Shown piece by piece: positions 52,378-61,281 of a stretch of 64,000 nucleotides of DNA. The notes under the pieces were generated by a model that worked only from the letters and a program-made list of their open reading frames with translations, searched no databases and had not been told where the DNA came from. The translations under genes were made by a program, and so were the position numbers. Positions within the stretch are counted from its first letter, which is position 1; every line of letters starts with the position of its first letter. Origin of the DNA: an uncultured Prevotellaceae bacterium (GTDB lineage: Bacteria > Bacteroidota > Bacteroidia > Bacteroidales > Bacteroidaceae); assembly GCA_902779455.1 (NCBI GenBank), contig CACZBS010000034.1:1-64000 (forward strand), written 5' to 3'.

Positions 52378-55300
52378 TTACTCCTTCCCCAGAATCTTGT
52401 TGACGATCTTCGTCACGTCGGAGATGTTCACCTTGTTGTCGCCGTTCACGTCGTAGATGCTGTTGTCAGCCGCTGCGGCATTCTCAATCATGATCTGCCA
52501 CACGGCGGGGTCGCGCAGCTGGAAGCCACTATCCGTCTGCCAGTCGCCGTCGGCGTCAGAGAGGCAATAGCAGGTCTTGCCGTTCTTGGTAGCGACGGTG
52601 AACAGGCTGGTGACGTCCTGTCCGTTGCGTGTGACGGTGACTTTCTCGCCATCCACCTTCTCAATCAGTATCTGCACCTCGTCACTCGGATGCTCCAGGT
52701 AGTCGACAGGCGGCAGGCTGAGCGTGGTCACGCCTTCTTTGAGCGGCGTATAGGCGGTGCCGGACAAGATGTCGTTCCACACCTCCACCATGCCTTCTCC
52801 GCCCTTACGGACGAAGGTCTGCCGGTGGCTGGTGTCGTAGGAGACCTGCCACTGGTTGTTGTTCTTCAAGTCCAATTGATACTCAAAGTAGCCGTCAGAA
52901 ACAGGGTTGTTAGAACCAGTAAAGTTGGCTGTGACGTCCGTTCCGTCGCGGAGCACCTTGACAGCCTGTCCGTCGTAAGGCACCCTCAGCCAGGCATAGA
53001 CAATACGCTGACGGTCGTCGTCGTTGAAGCTCAACTGGAAATAGTCGTCCGAGAATTTCTTGTCGATCGTCGTTTCATCCACGTATTTGTAGGTCAAGAC
53101 CATCGGCAGACCATCGGGATTGGCGAAAGAGGAGGTGGCGCGGTTCTTGTCGGAAGCCTCCTCGATGAGCAGGGTGTAGGTGTGGTTCCGGCGCTCAAGG
53201 TCGAGGCGGGCATTGCCCGTCTGGGAGTTGTAGACCAGTTGGCTGGTGATGTCGGTGCCGTCGCAGAAGACGCGGATGGTCTCGCCCTCAGCGGGATTGA
53301 ACCACAGCATTTGGTAATAATTCATGCCGGCATCGTCCAGCTCGGCTTCCGTGAAATATTTCAGGTTGAAGGTCGTGCTGCCTTCGCCTATGACTTGGTC
53401 GGTGAGCGTTCCGTCGACATCCTCCTTCTCGAACAGCACCTCGGTGCGTCCGCCCTTGCGCACGAAGTTGAGTGTGGCGCCCGTCTCAATGGCCGTCTCC
53501 TCGGGGCCCATGGCGATGTTCACGATGTAGTCGCCGGCAGCGTAGTTCATGTAATCGCCGCGCAAGTCGAGCTTATATGTGTTGGTCGAAGCGTTGTAAG
53601 AGACGTAGTTACCCTCCGAAAAGTCACCAAATAGCATGTCGTCCCACATCAATTCGTCACCTCCGGCGATGCGCCCTACCAAGAGTGTCTTCAGCGTCTG
53701 TCCTGCTACTGGGGTTATCTCAACGATGAATCCCCAATAACTTTCATCTAAAATATCACCTCTGGGGTCTTCGTCGGGAGCAGTGACCGTAGTGATGGTC
53801 TGGGAGCAATTAACAGGTCCGTTTCCGCTTATCAACCATGCACCTTCATTGGTTTCGGATATAACATAACCGCCTTCCGCATAATAATCGATGTCCTGCT
53901 GCCAATTCGAATCAAGGAACATTGCACCTTTAAACATTACCTGTCCCTCGCCCGAGCGCATGATCATGATCTGCGGCTGGTGGGTTTCATAGGTCTGCTG
54001 CGGCTCCTGCCAGCTGAGGTCCACCTCGGCTGTCGCTGCCGAGGGCACGGTGATGGTGGCCGTAGCCTCGCCGTTGGCTTTGGTCATGGCTACCGTGCTT
54101 CCGCTGACACGAAGCGTGTTCGGCGTGTACTGGTCGTAGGGGATGGTGAGCTTCAGCTGACTGCCCCGGGCGCAGGTCACCGTCGGCGCTGCGCTGGTGA
54201 CGACGCCCGTCGTCGTGGTGCCGTTCAGGGTCTTCTCGTACATGATGCGCCCCGTGTAGCCCGTCTGGTTGAAGGTCAGCGTGCAGGTCTTGTCGGTGGC
54301 GGTCAGCTCGTAGCGCACGTCCTGCTGGAGGTTCAAGTCTTCATAGTAGCGCACGGGCCGCCCCTGGTTGTCGCCCGTCTGCAGCGTCACCTTATGGCCG
54401 TTGCGCAGCAGCTGCACGTTCTTGGTGTCGAAGTCGACATCCATGATCTCCACGGCATAGTCCTTCTCGGCCGTCACCGTCCCGGTCTTCGATCCGCTGT
54501 AGATGGTGGCCAGCTGGCTGAGGCTGGTGGACATGGGGTAGCTGGGGTTGTTCAGCCCGATGAACGTCATTCGGGCACTGCCGTCGTTCACCAGCGTGTA
54601 GCTGACGCTGCTCTTGTGGTTGACGATCTGCTTGAAGCCGTTCCAGGTGGCCGAGGTCTTCATGGCGGCAATCTGGCTGGAGGTCATGTCATAGACGTGG
54701 ATGGTGATCGTACCGCTCGGGGCCGTGAAGTGGCTGCTGTAGTCGCCGACGAAGACGGGTAGGCTGGCATTGTCAGGGATGTAGATGTCGCGCAGACTGC
54801 TGCAGTCAATCTTTCCTGCCGAAGCGAAGTTGGTGTTGCCCAGCGTGATGCTGGTCAGCCGGTTGCTCTTCAGCGTGCCGTAGAAGTTTGGCGAGTTGAT
54901 GCTGACCGACGTTGCCACGCTGGCATTGATGGTGCCAAAGATCGATGCGTTGGTGCCAATGGTGACCTGCGTGGCTGCGGGCGTGTTGACGACGCCTGTT
55001 GAAGCCATGCTGCCATCCACCGTGAGGCTCGTGGCACTCTGGGCGGTGACCGTACCGCTCACCGTCGTCTTGCTGCCCAGATTGAGCGAAGGGATGACGG
55101 GGGCCAGGATCGTGCCCTTCACGTCCATTCCACGCATGCTGAGCGCTGTCGTCCTCGGAAGACTCAGCGTGGCACCGCTCATGACCGTCGAGGTAGTGCT
55201 CTCGAAACTCAGTTCTCCCTGCAGGTTCTGCAGGGTGAAGTTGCCATAAATATCCACGGGGCCGTCAAACGTCAGCGAGCTCAGGTCGGCCGAGCAGTTG

Positions 55301-55644
55301 ACGTCGAATGTCGTTGAGGTGGCGTAGTCCCATCCAACCGCTCTGAAAGGATTGCCTGTAGTTTTTTCACCTATCTTGACGGATTGTCCATACTCTGGTA
55401 TTTTGATATCTCCCGAACCGATAATGGCATACAGAGAAGAAATGGCATAATCATAATCGGAAAACCAATCACCAAACCCTAATGTTTTAACGTACTTATA
55501 GGTACGCAAGGTGATGACAGGGTTGTTAGCCGGATAACTCGTGTCGTACATGTAAGTGTAGTCATAAGCCCGCGCACTGCCCCCACCTGTCGCGAGCAGG
55601 CAGAGTATCATGATCATTCTGATGAAAGATTTCTTCTGTACCAT
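52378..55644 (-). CDS. Large beta-strand-rich surface protein with dockerin-like tail
   Basis: A 1088-residue secreted protein (signal peptide about 1-26, ending SARA). Residues about 90-290 are a Ser/Thr-rich stack of short strands (TVSGTVTAQSATSLTVDGS) suggesting a solenoid. Later modules repeat a motif of the type VKVLRDGTDVTANF, IRVFCDGTDITSQL and VTVTRNGQDVTSLF, also seen in the LRR proteins at 37636-44251. The last about 27 residues (YDVNGDNKVNISDVTKIVNK) form a single dockerin-like repeat. No enzymatic motif was found. The in-frame ATG at 55689 is less likely, because ATG 55644 gives a compact signal peptide. Confidence 0.78.
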   Translation of the reverse strand: MVQKKSFIRMIMILCLLATGGGSARAYDYTYMYDTSYPANNPVITLRTYKYVKTLGFGDWFSDYDYAISSLYAIIGSGDIKIPEYGQSVKIGEKTTGNPFRAVGWDYATSTTFDVNCSADLSSLTFDGPVDIYGNFTLQNLQGELSFESTTSTVMSGATLSLPRTTALSMRGMDVKGTILAPVIPSLNLGSKTTVSGTVTAQSATSLTVDGSMASTGVVNTPAATQVTIGTNASIFGTINASVATSVSINSPNFYGTLKSNRLTSITLGNTNFASAGKIDCSSLRDIYIPDNASLPVFVGDYSSHFTAPSGTITIHVYDMTSSQIAAMKTSATWNGFKQIVNHKSSVSYTLVNDGSARMTFIGLNNPSYPMSTSLSQLATIYSGSKTGTVTAEKDYAVEIMDVDFDTKNVQLLRNGHKVTLQTGDNQGRPVRYYEDLNLQQDVRYELTATDKTCTLTFNQTGYTGRIMYEKTLNGTTTTGVVTSAAPTVTCARGSQLKLTIPYDQYTPNTLRVSGSTVAMTKANGEATATITVPSAATAEVDLSWQEPQQTYETHQPQIMIMRSGEGQVMFKGAMFLDSNWQQDIDYYAEGGYVISETNEGAWLISGNGPVNCSQTITTVTAPDEDPRGDILDESYWGFIVEITPVAGQTLKTLLVGRIAGGDELMWDDMLFGDFSEGNYVSYNASTNTYKLDLRGDYMNYAAGDYIVNIAMGPEETAIETGATLNFVRKGGRTEVLFEKEDVDGTLTDQVIGEGSTTFNLKYFTEAELDDAGMNYYQMLWFNPAEGETIRVFCDGTDITSQLVYNSQTGNARLDLERRNHTYTLLIEEASDKNRATSSFANPDGLPMVLTYKYVDETTIDKKFSDDYFQLSFNDDDRQRIVYAWLRVPYDGQAVKVLRDGTDVTANFTGSNNPVSDGYFEYQLDLKNNNQWQVSYDTSHRQTFVRKGGEGMVEVWNDILSGTAYTPLKEGVTTLSLPPVDYLEHPSDEVQILIEKVDGEKVTVTRNGQDVTSLFTVATKNGKTCYCLSDADGDWQTDSGFQLRDPAVWQIMIENAAAADNSIYDVNGDNKVNISDVTKIVNKILGKE

Positions 55645-55715
55645 TGTGTGATGTTTTAATTTAAGAGTAATTGCCTTTATCGGATTCAAAGATCATTAGC
55701 GCCCCCAGCCGATGA

Positions 55716-58136
55716 CTATATGGTCTGGCTGTCCGGGTTTTCGTAGACGACCTCGCCGTCGGGGTCGATGATCTGGTCGATGACGACCTCGGTCTCCGTG
55801 TCGTCGCGCTCGTCGGGCACGACCGTCGGCAGGTTGCGATAGCGGCGGGCCGGGGCCTCGCCCTTGATCTCGTAGGTCAGCCCCTCCATGCTGAGGCCCG
55901 AGCCGTCGTCGATGATGTCGTACGTACCGTTGCTGTAGACCATGATCTCGTAGTGCGGACCCTCTTTCTCGGTTTCGTAGTTCCCGTCATCCTCGAGCCG
56001 ATAGCGGGGTATCACGTCGACGTGCTGCTTCAGGGTCTGAAGCGTTGTAGGAATGTTGGTGCGGGCAAATAGCCTCCAGATGATGGTGTAGGTGCCGTCG
56101 CTCTTTGCTTTCGAACTACTGTGAGTGGTCTTCGACACCTTTTCGTACAGCCCCCAGGAATAAATGTTCTTTCTGCCCTCCACTTTGGCCTTGCTCTCTA
56201 ACTTAAAGATGTACATGAACATCTTGCCATTCTTGGAGGCATAGCGCCCTTCGTTGTCGACGATGAAGTCGGTGGGCTTCACCTCGTCGATAGTCACCGA
56301 GGGCGTGACGGTGTAGAACGTCTGTCCTTTGTCGACGGCCTCGAGTATATCGTTTCCGAAGACGCGATAGTAGTAGCTCGGCACGGCGGTGAGCTGTCGG
56401 CTGGGCGGCAGGTCGGACAGTGTGAAGTGGTAGGTCTTGCCACGCTCTATACATGCATCCTTGCCGCCCTCTTCGGGATAGACCACGGCTATCTGTTTCG
56501 TGCCGTCCATGATGCGCAGGGCCGGATGGTAGATCTTCGTGGAGCCAGCGAGTCCGAGCTTCTTAATCTTAAATTGTGAACGGAGAGCAAGCTTTTCGGG
56601 CGTCTCCCAGTACTTGGTGATGGTGAATGACTCGTCGGAGATGACGGGGTACCACGTGATGTTCCATGTGAATAACTTTACCTTGCATACCTCGATGTTG
56701 ATGCCCCACTCGGAGTTCTGGTTGTTATTGTAGTCTTCTGACGATTTATCCCACCCCTCAAACAATTGCATCTGTTTGTAGAAATCGCTCTGCTCATTGT
56801 AGAGCTCGGCAGCCTTCTGCAGGTTGGCCTGGGTCTGCTCAACCGTCTTGGAATTGCCGAAGAGATCGTTGAAGGTGAAGTCGATGACGAATCGGATGCG
56901 GCCGCCCAGCTCCACCGTGAAGTCGAGACCCTTGCCGGCGGAGGCGTCGTAGACATTTTGGGTGGTGAGCGGGAAGCTCGCCTCAAACGTTAAGTTGAGG
57001 TAGGGCACAAGCCTGATGCTGAACACCTTGCCGTAGAAGCCGAAGCCGATGGACAAGTCGAACTCAAGCCCGAGGGAGAAGGTGAGTTCGCCCTCCACCT
57101 TCCAAGGCTCGTCGATGATCTTCTTTTCCGTCTGTTTGCAGGTGGCATCATAGAGGTTGACGGTGTAGGTGACGACCACCTTCTGATGGCGGGTGATCTT
57201 GGCTGATGCACTGAAGCCAATGGTGGGATGCAGCTCGACGTCGACGAAGAAGACGATGACCAGTCCACCGATGTGGAAGACCTTGCCCTTGACGGGGTGC
57301 CACCTCATGGCTTTCTTCTTGAATCCTAACTCTTGCTGCCACGTGCCTTTGAGGGTAATTTCGTTTTGCTCCTCGATGGTCTTGATGATCTGGAACTCAG
57401 GATTGCTGAGCGAGAAGTTGTCGAAGACGGCCTCCACCGTTATCTTGGTGAAGTTGGTCTCGGACGGCATGCTGAACGTGACGCCAAAGTCGCCATAGTC
57501 GGTGGCCAGTTCCAGGCCGCACCAGCTAAAATTGAAGGTGAAACCGTCGTCCTTGAACGCCACTTTCAAGGCCTCGTCGCCGCCGTCGTCAGCGCGGGTG
57601 CGGGCCTCGCTGGGCTCTTCGCCCTCGTCGGCGTCCGGCACGACGTAATATTCCTCCGTCTCGGTGGTGGACAGCTGGCCGTCGAGCTCGAGCGTCTCGT
57701 AGACCTCCTTGATGTTGCATATCGTGCCCAGGAACTTGTAGACGCCGTCCTCGAAGTAGCGGTTCTTCAGGCGGTGGCTGCAGCCCCAGTCGAACTTGTC
57801 GTTGACGCCGCAGAGCAGCACCTCGCCCGGCACGGGCAGCAGCTCCTCGGGCGTGTCGGCGGCATAGTGGATCTCGATGAGGGCGCCGATCTCGTCGCGC
57901 TGCACGTAGCGGATGTACTGCAGGTCGCGCTCGCCGAGATGGCGCACGTCGCGCTTCAGCTGGTAGTTGATGGTGCAGCCGTCGCCCTCGGCCGAGACCA
58001 CGTTGTCGTACTCGTCGCCGGTGCGCTCGGGCACGTCGCCGTAGTTCGTGTCAAGTTCCTCGTCGATGAACAGGTTGCAGGAGGCCATCACGAGGGCGGC
58101 CATCAGCAGCTGGATGTATAGTGCAGTCTTCTTCAT
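55716..58136 (-). CDS. Large lipoprotein of unknown function (four-gene surface cluster)
   Basis: An 806-residue lipoprotein: VMASC gives a lipidated Cys20, followed by acidic residues (NLFIDEELD) as often found in surface-exported Bacteroidetes lipoproteins. The chain is beta-rich; residues about 280-440 contain long alternating strands (GLVIVFFVDVELHPTIGFSASAKI, LEFDLSIGFGFYGKVFSIRLVPYLNL) resembling a barrel or tube-like sheet. I recognise no family. It lies 85 bp after a second lipoprotein gene and is followed by the dockerin-tailed gene; all run in the same direction. Confidence 0.7.
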   Translation of the reverse strand: MKKTALYIQLLMAALVMASCNLFIDEELDTNYGDVPERTGDEYDNVVSAEGDGCTINYQLKRDVRHLGERDLQYIRYVQRDEIGALIEIHYAADTPEELLPVPGEVLLCGVNDKFDWGCSHRLKNRYFEDGVYKFLGTICNIKEVYETLELDGQLSTTETEEYYVVPDADEGEEPSEARTRADDGGDEALKVAFKDDGFTFNFSWCGLELATDYGDFGVTFSMPSETNFTKITVEAVFDNFSLSNPEFQIIKTIEEQNEITLKGTWQQELGFKKKAMRWHPVKGKVFHIGGLVIVFFVDVELHPTIGFSASAKITRHQKVVVTYTVNLYDATCKQTEKKIIDEPWKVEGELTFSLGLEFDLSIGFGFYGKVFSIRLVPYLNLTFEASFPLTTQNVYDASAGKGLDFTVELGGRIRFVIDFTFNDLFGNSKTVEQTQANLQKAAELYNEQSDFYKQMQLFEGWDKSSEDYNNNQNSEWGINIEVCKVKLFTWNITWYPVISDESFTITKYWETPEKLALRSQFKIKKLGLAGSTKIYHPALRIMDGTKQIAVVYPEEGGKDACIERGKTYHFTLSDLPPSRQLTAVPSYYYRVFGNDILEAVDKGQTFYTVTPSVTIDEVKPTDFIVDNEGRYASKNGKMFMYIFKLESKAKVEGRKNIYSWGLYEKVSKTTHSSSKAKSDGTYTIIWRLFARTNIPTTLQTLKQHVDVIPRYRLEDDGNYETEKEGPHYEIMVYSNGTYDIIDDGSGLSMEGLTYEIKGEAPARRYRNLPTVVPDERDDTETEVVIDQIIDPDGEVVYENPDSQTI

Positions 58137-58166
58137 ATCACCTTATATTTATTATATGTTCGCTCT

Positions 58167-58216
58167 TTGTCTATTTACTCCCCTCCCTCGGGAGGGGCGG
58201 GGGTGGGGCCGTGTGG
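58167..58216. repeat. Decayed fragment of the MITE-like end
   Basis: TCCCCTCCCTCGGGAGGGG, CGGGGGTGGGGCC: the central part of one inverted end, in the gap between two cluster genes. Confidence 0.6.
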
Positions 58217-58221
58217 GGCTC

Positions 58222-58998
58222 CTAATCCAAGTCCGTGAAGACGTCCACCGTGTCGGCGGGCTCGCCGTGGTTGTAATCGAAGCCCGGCACGTCGATCTCC
58301 GGCATGTACTCCTCGGCATCGTCGTCGAGCACGAGGGGATAGAGCTGCGAGAGGGTGCCGTGGCGCTCGCCGTCGAAGGTGAACACGTCGGGGAAGAGCT
58401 CGGCGCGGGCCTGACCGCGGTAGTAGCAGCGCAGCGTCACGCGCTCGCCCCGCTCGAAGGGGCTCCAGACGCGGATGACCATGTAGTCGACGTCGTGGTG
58501 GCGCTGCATCTGGCCCAGGCCGCGCAGCTCCTCGCCGACGTAGGCCCCGATGGCGTACTGGTCGGCATTGTCGGGCGTCAGGGGCGTGCCGTGGATCATG
58601 ACCGAGGCATAGATGACCATGTCGTAGGGATAGTCGGCGGGGGCCTCATACATACCCGGCAGTACGACGACGATGGCCGTGTCGCGCAGCAGGTCGATGG
58701 AGCTCCAGGCGTAGGCCAGCGTCTGTCCCTCGCTGAGGGCCACGAGCGTGTCGTTGACGAAGCGGGCCACGGTGTTGTCCTCGGTCAGCCAGTAGACCGT
58801 GTTGTTCGACAGTTCCACGGGCGAGAACGTGACGGGGATGCTGTAGCGGTCGCCCTCGATGAGTGGGATGACCTTGCGGGTCAGCTGCATCTCGCCCGCC
58901 GTCGTCACGCCCTCGAAGTAGTCGCCGCAGGCCGTCGCCAGTGCGGCGCCCAGCAGCACGGCGATGGCGTAAAGCAGATGTCTCAGTGTCTTCTTCAT
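58222..58998 (-). CDS. Lipoprotein of unknown function (four-gene surface cluster)
   Basis: A 258-residue lipoprotein with LATAC (lipidated Cys24) and then GDYFEG. The mature part is beta-rich with WLTEDNTVARFVND, VVVLPGMYEAPADYPYDMVIYASV and acidic C-terminus (DTVDVFTDLD). No known domain. The frame extends to 59019, but the 58998 start gives the standard lipoprotein signal. It lies 31 bp after the FN3 gene and is probably co-transcribed. Confidence 0.75.
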   Translation of the reverse strand: MKKTLRHLLYAIAVLLGAALATACGDYFEGVTTAGEMQLTRKVIPLIEGDRYSIPVTFSPVELSNNTVYWLTEDNTVARFVNDTLVALSEGQTLAYAWSSIDLLRDTAIVVVLPGMYEAPADYPYDMVIYASVMIHGTPLTPDNADQYAIGAYVGEELRGLGQMQRHHDVDYMVIRVWSPFERGERVTLRCYYRGQARAELFPDVFTFDGERHGTLSQLYPLVLDDDAEEYMPEIDVPGFDYNHGEPADTVDVFTDLD

Positions 58999-59004
58999 AT
59001 CGCG

Positions 59005-59045
59005 CAAATAACTATTCACTGTTCACTATTCACTTCTCACTCTTC
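59005..59045. repeat. 7-bp periodic repeat encoding the end of the FN3 gene
   Basis: On the minus strand GTGAAGAGTGAGAAGTGA and following heptamers encode the last residues VKSEK-stop of the FN3 protein and run into the short gap. Confidence 0.8.
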
Positions 59046-61252
59046 ACCGTCACCACGTTCGAGTTCTGGCTGCTGCGGCCGTCGTCGAAGCGGATGCTGA
59101 GGTAGTATTGGGCCGTCTCGCCTGCACGGAGCAGACGGTCGGTGAACTCCTGGCTGCCGGCGTCGACCGACAGCAGGAACTCGAAGTCGTCGTCCTGCGG
59201 ACCCTTGCGCCAGACGCAATAGTGCCACGGGCCCTCGGTCGGGGCTATCGTGACGGGCTCCCAGACCAGTCGTGTTTGGCGGCTCTCCTTGATGTAGTCG
59301 CCCGAGAGGCGGATGGGTATGTCGACGACGCGGGGCCCGTCGTGCAGAAAGCTCTGCTGCATCGACAGTCCGCTGCTGCTGTTCATCACCGAGAGCGTCT
59401 CGATGGCGTAGAAGTAGCGCTGCTCCTGCACGAGCGGCGGGCGGTCCTCGACCATGAAGCGGGCGGTCAGCAGCGTGTCGGCGTCGATCATCTTGATGAG
59501 CGTCCACTGGTCGTCGTTCTTCAGCTTGCGGAAGACGCGGTGCCACTTCACCGTGGCCTCGTTGCTGCCTATCCACCACATGCGGATGACCTCGTCGTCG
59601 TGGTAGACCGAGTCGATGCGGCAGGGCACGGGCGGGTCGAAGTTGGGCACGGTGATGTTCAGCACGTCAGTCTCGTCGGAGACGTTCGACGACCAGTCGA
59701 CGGCCTTCAGCTTATAGTAGACGTAGCGCTGGTTGTTGCGGATGCTGATGGTGTCCTGGAAGATGGTGTCGCGCATCATCGGGGGCGAGAGCTTCTCGAA
59801 CTGGTGGTAGGGCGAGTTGGAGAACCACACCTCGTAGCTGTAGAGGTCGCGGTCGATGACGGGGCTCCACATCAGGGTGACGATGCCCTGCGGGTTGACC
59901 ATGCCGCGGAAGTTGCGGGGCTTGTGGGGTGGGGTGACGTCGCCGATGCGGAGCGTCTGCGGGATGGAAGCCGTCATGTTGCCGGCCGAGTCGAGGGCGG
60001 CGATGGCCACGCTGCCGGTGCCGAGTCCGCTGACGTTGACGATGCAGGTCGTGTCGGTCGGGGGGATGAGCTCGGAGCTGAGCGGCAGCCAGCGGTCGGC
60101 CAGCAGCTTCTCGTTGTAGTAGACGGGCAGGAATCCGGCCAGGTCGGCCTCCAGCGTGTCCTTGCGCCAGAAGAGCTTGGCCGTGACGGCCGTGTCGCCG
60201 TGCTCCACGTCGATATGCCACAGCCACGGCGCCGTCGGGGCGACGAGGTCGGGCAGGGCGATGCGCACGGAGGCCGACGGGTTGGTGCGGTCGCCGAACG
60301 TGTCGTAGGCCCTGACGCGATATTCGTAGACGCCGGGCTTCACGCCCGCATCGACGTAGAGGTTGGGGGCGTCCTCACGCATCTGTGGGTTGAGCATCGA
60401 GATGAAGGGTCGCTCGTTGAGTGCGCGCCACTCCGAGGGGCGCCATTCCGTGGAGTCCTCGTCGATGCTGCCCAGCCGGCGGCGCTCGATGTCGTAGGCG
60501 GTGAAGTTGTCGCGCGGCCAGTAGAGGTAGATGCTCGACGGCGCCTGCAGGCTGTCGCTGAGCTGTGTCTCGAAGGTGACGGGCTTAAAGGCGTCGTTCT
60601 GGATCTTATAGACGATGGCGGGTCGGACGAGGAGCACCGAGTCGGGCACGAGCGGACGGATGATGTAGTCGTACTGCTCGCCGGGGCGCACGTCGCGGTC
60701 GGTGTAGGCCAGACCCATCGCCTCGGCCAGGTCAGGGCGCATCTCGGCGATGAGCATGGCGAAGCCGAAGACGTTCTGCTGCTCCTCGTAGACCTCCATG
60801 ATGCTGCCGGGCGTGCCGGGGGCATGCTCCGTCTGGTTGAGGTTGGTCATCTGGCCGAAGATGGTCTGCACGGCCGCACCGGCCAGCGAGTCGTTAGCCT
60901 CGAAGCGCTCCATGAACTGCTTGCGCGTCAGGGGGTGCACCAGCGGCGCGATGGTGTCGCTCTGCAGGCTGCCGTCGGGACGGTGGGTGACGCGCTGCAC
61001 CATGTAGCCGTAGCCGTTGAGATACTTCCACGGCACGAACTCGTCGGGCGCCCACCGCACCATCACGCGGTCGCCGTAGGTGCGCGCCACGGCGTGCAGA
61101 CGGAACCAGTGGACCTCGCCCTGCGTCGTGTCCTCGGGCTCGACGGCGACCCTCGCCGTGTCGGGCTCAAAAACGATTTCCTGTGCCTGAGCCGATCCGC
61201 CCCAAAGCAGGGCGGCGGCAGCAATAATCCATGTCTTATATCTTCTTGTCAT
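59030..61252 (-). CDS. Secreted protein with fibronectin type III-like domains
   Basis: A 740-residue protein with signal peptide (to about residue 23). The N-terminal about 300 residues are unfamiliar (WFRLHAVARTYGDRVMVRWAPDEF, itself FN3-like). At least three later modules look like fibronectin type III: about 335-425 (APWLWHIDVEHGDTAVTAKLFW), 435-530 (PHKPRNFRGMVNPQGIVTLMW), and 540-735 (PVPCRIDSVYHDDEVIRMWW; RQTRLVWEPVTIAP). It ends in codons derived from a 7-bp repeat. Probably a surface or periplasmic binding component that works with the neighbouring lipoproteins and the very large upstream protein. Confidence 0.8.
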   Translation of the reverse strand: MTRRYKTWIIAAAALLWGGSAQAQEIVFEPDTARVAVEPEDTTQGEVHWFRLHAVARTYGDRVMVRWAPDEFVPWKYLNGYGYMVQRVTHRPDGSLQSDTIAPLVHPLTRKQFMERFEANDSLAGAAVQTIFGQMTNLNQTEHAPGTPGSIMEVYEEQQNVFGFAMLIAEMRPDLAEAMGLAYTDRDVRPGEQYDYIIRPLVPDSVLLVRPAIVYKIQNDAFKPVTFETQLSDSLQAPSSIYLYWPRDNFTAYDIERRRLGSIDEDSTEWRPSEWRALNERPFISMLNPQMREDAPNLYVDAGVKPGVYEYRVRAYDTFGDRTNPSASVRIALPDLVAPTAPWLWHIDVEHGDTAVTAKLFWRKDTLEADLAGFLPVYYNEKLLADRWLPLSSELIPPTDTTCIVNVSGLGTGSVAIAALDSAGNMTASIPQTLRIGDVTPPHKPRNFRGMVNPQGIVTLMWSPVIDRDLYSYEVWFSNSPYHQFEKLSPPMMRDTIFQDTISIRNNQRYVYYKLKAVDWSSNVSDETDVLNITVPNFDPPVPCRIDSVYHDDEVIRMWWIGSNEATVKWHRVFRKLKNDDQWTLIKMIDADTLLTARFMVEDRPPLVQEQRYFYAIETLSVMNSSSGLSMQQSFLHDGPRVVDIPIRLSGDYIKESRQTRLVWEPVTIAPTEGPWHYCVWRKGPQDDDFEFLLSVDAGSQEFTDRLLRAGETAQYYLSIRFDDGRSSQNSNVVTVKSEK

Positions 61253-61281
61253 AGCCTCGTTGTTGTTTTAACATTTCAGTT

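Noticed and set aside
37636-55644. Cellulosome from dockerin-like tails
   Set aside because: No cohesin-bearing scaffold or cellulase catalytic domain is in the window; single dockerin-like tails are common on unrelated Bacteroidales surface proteins.
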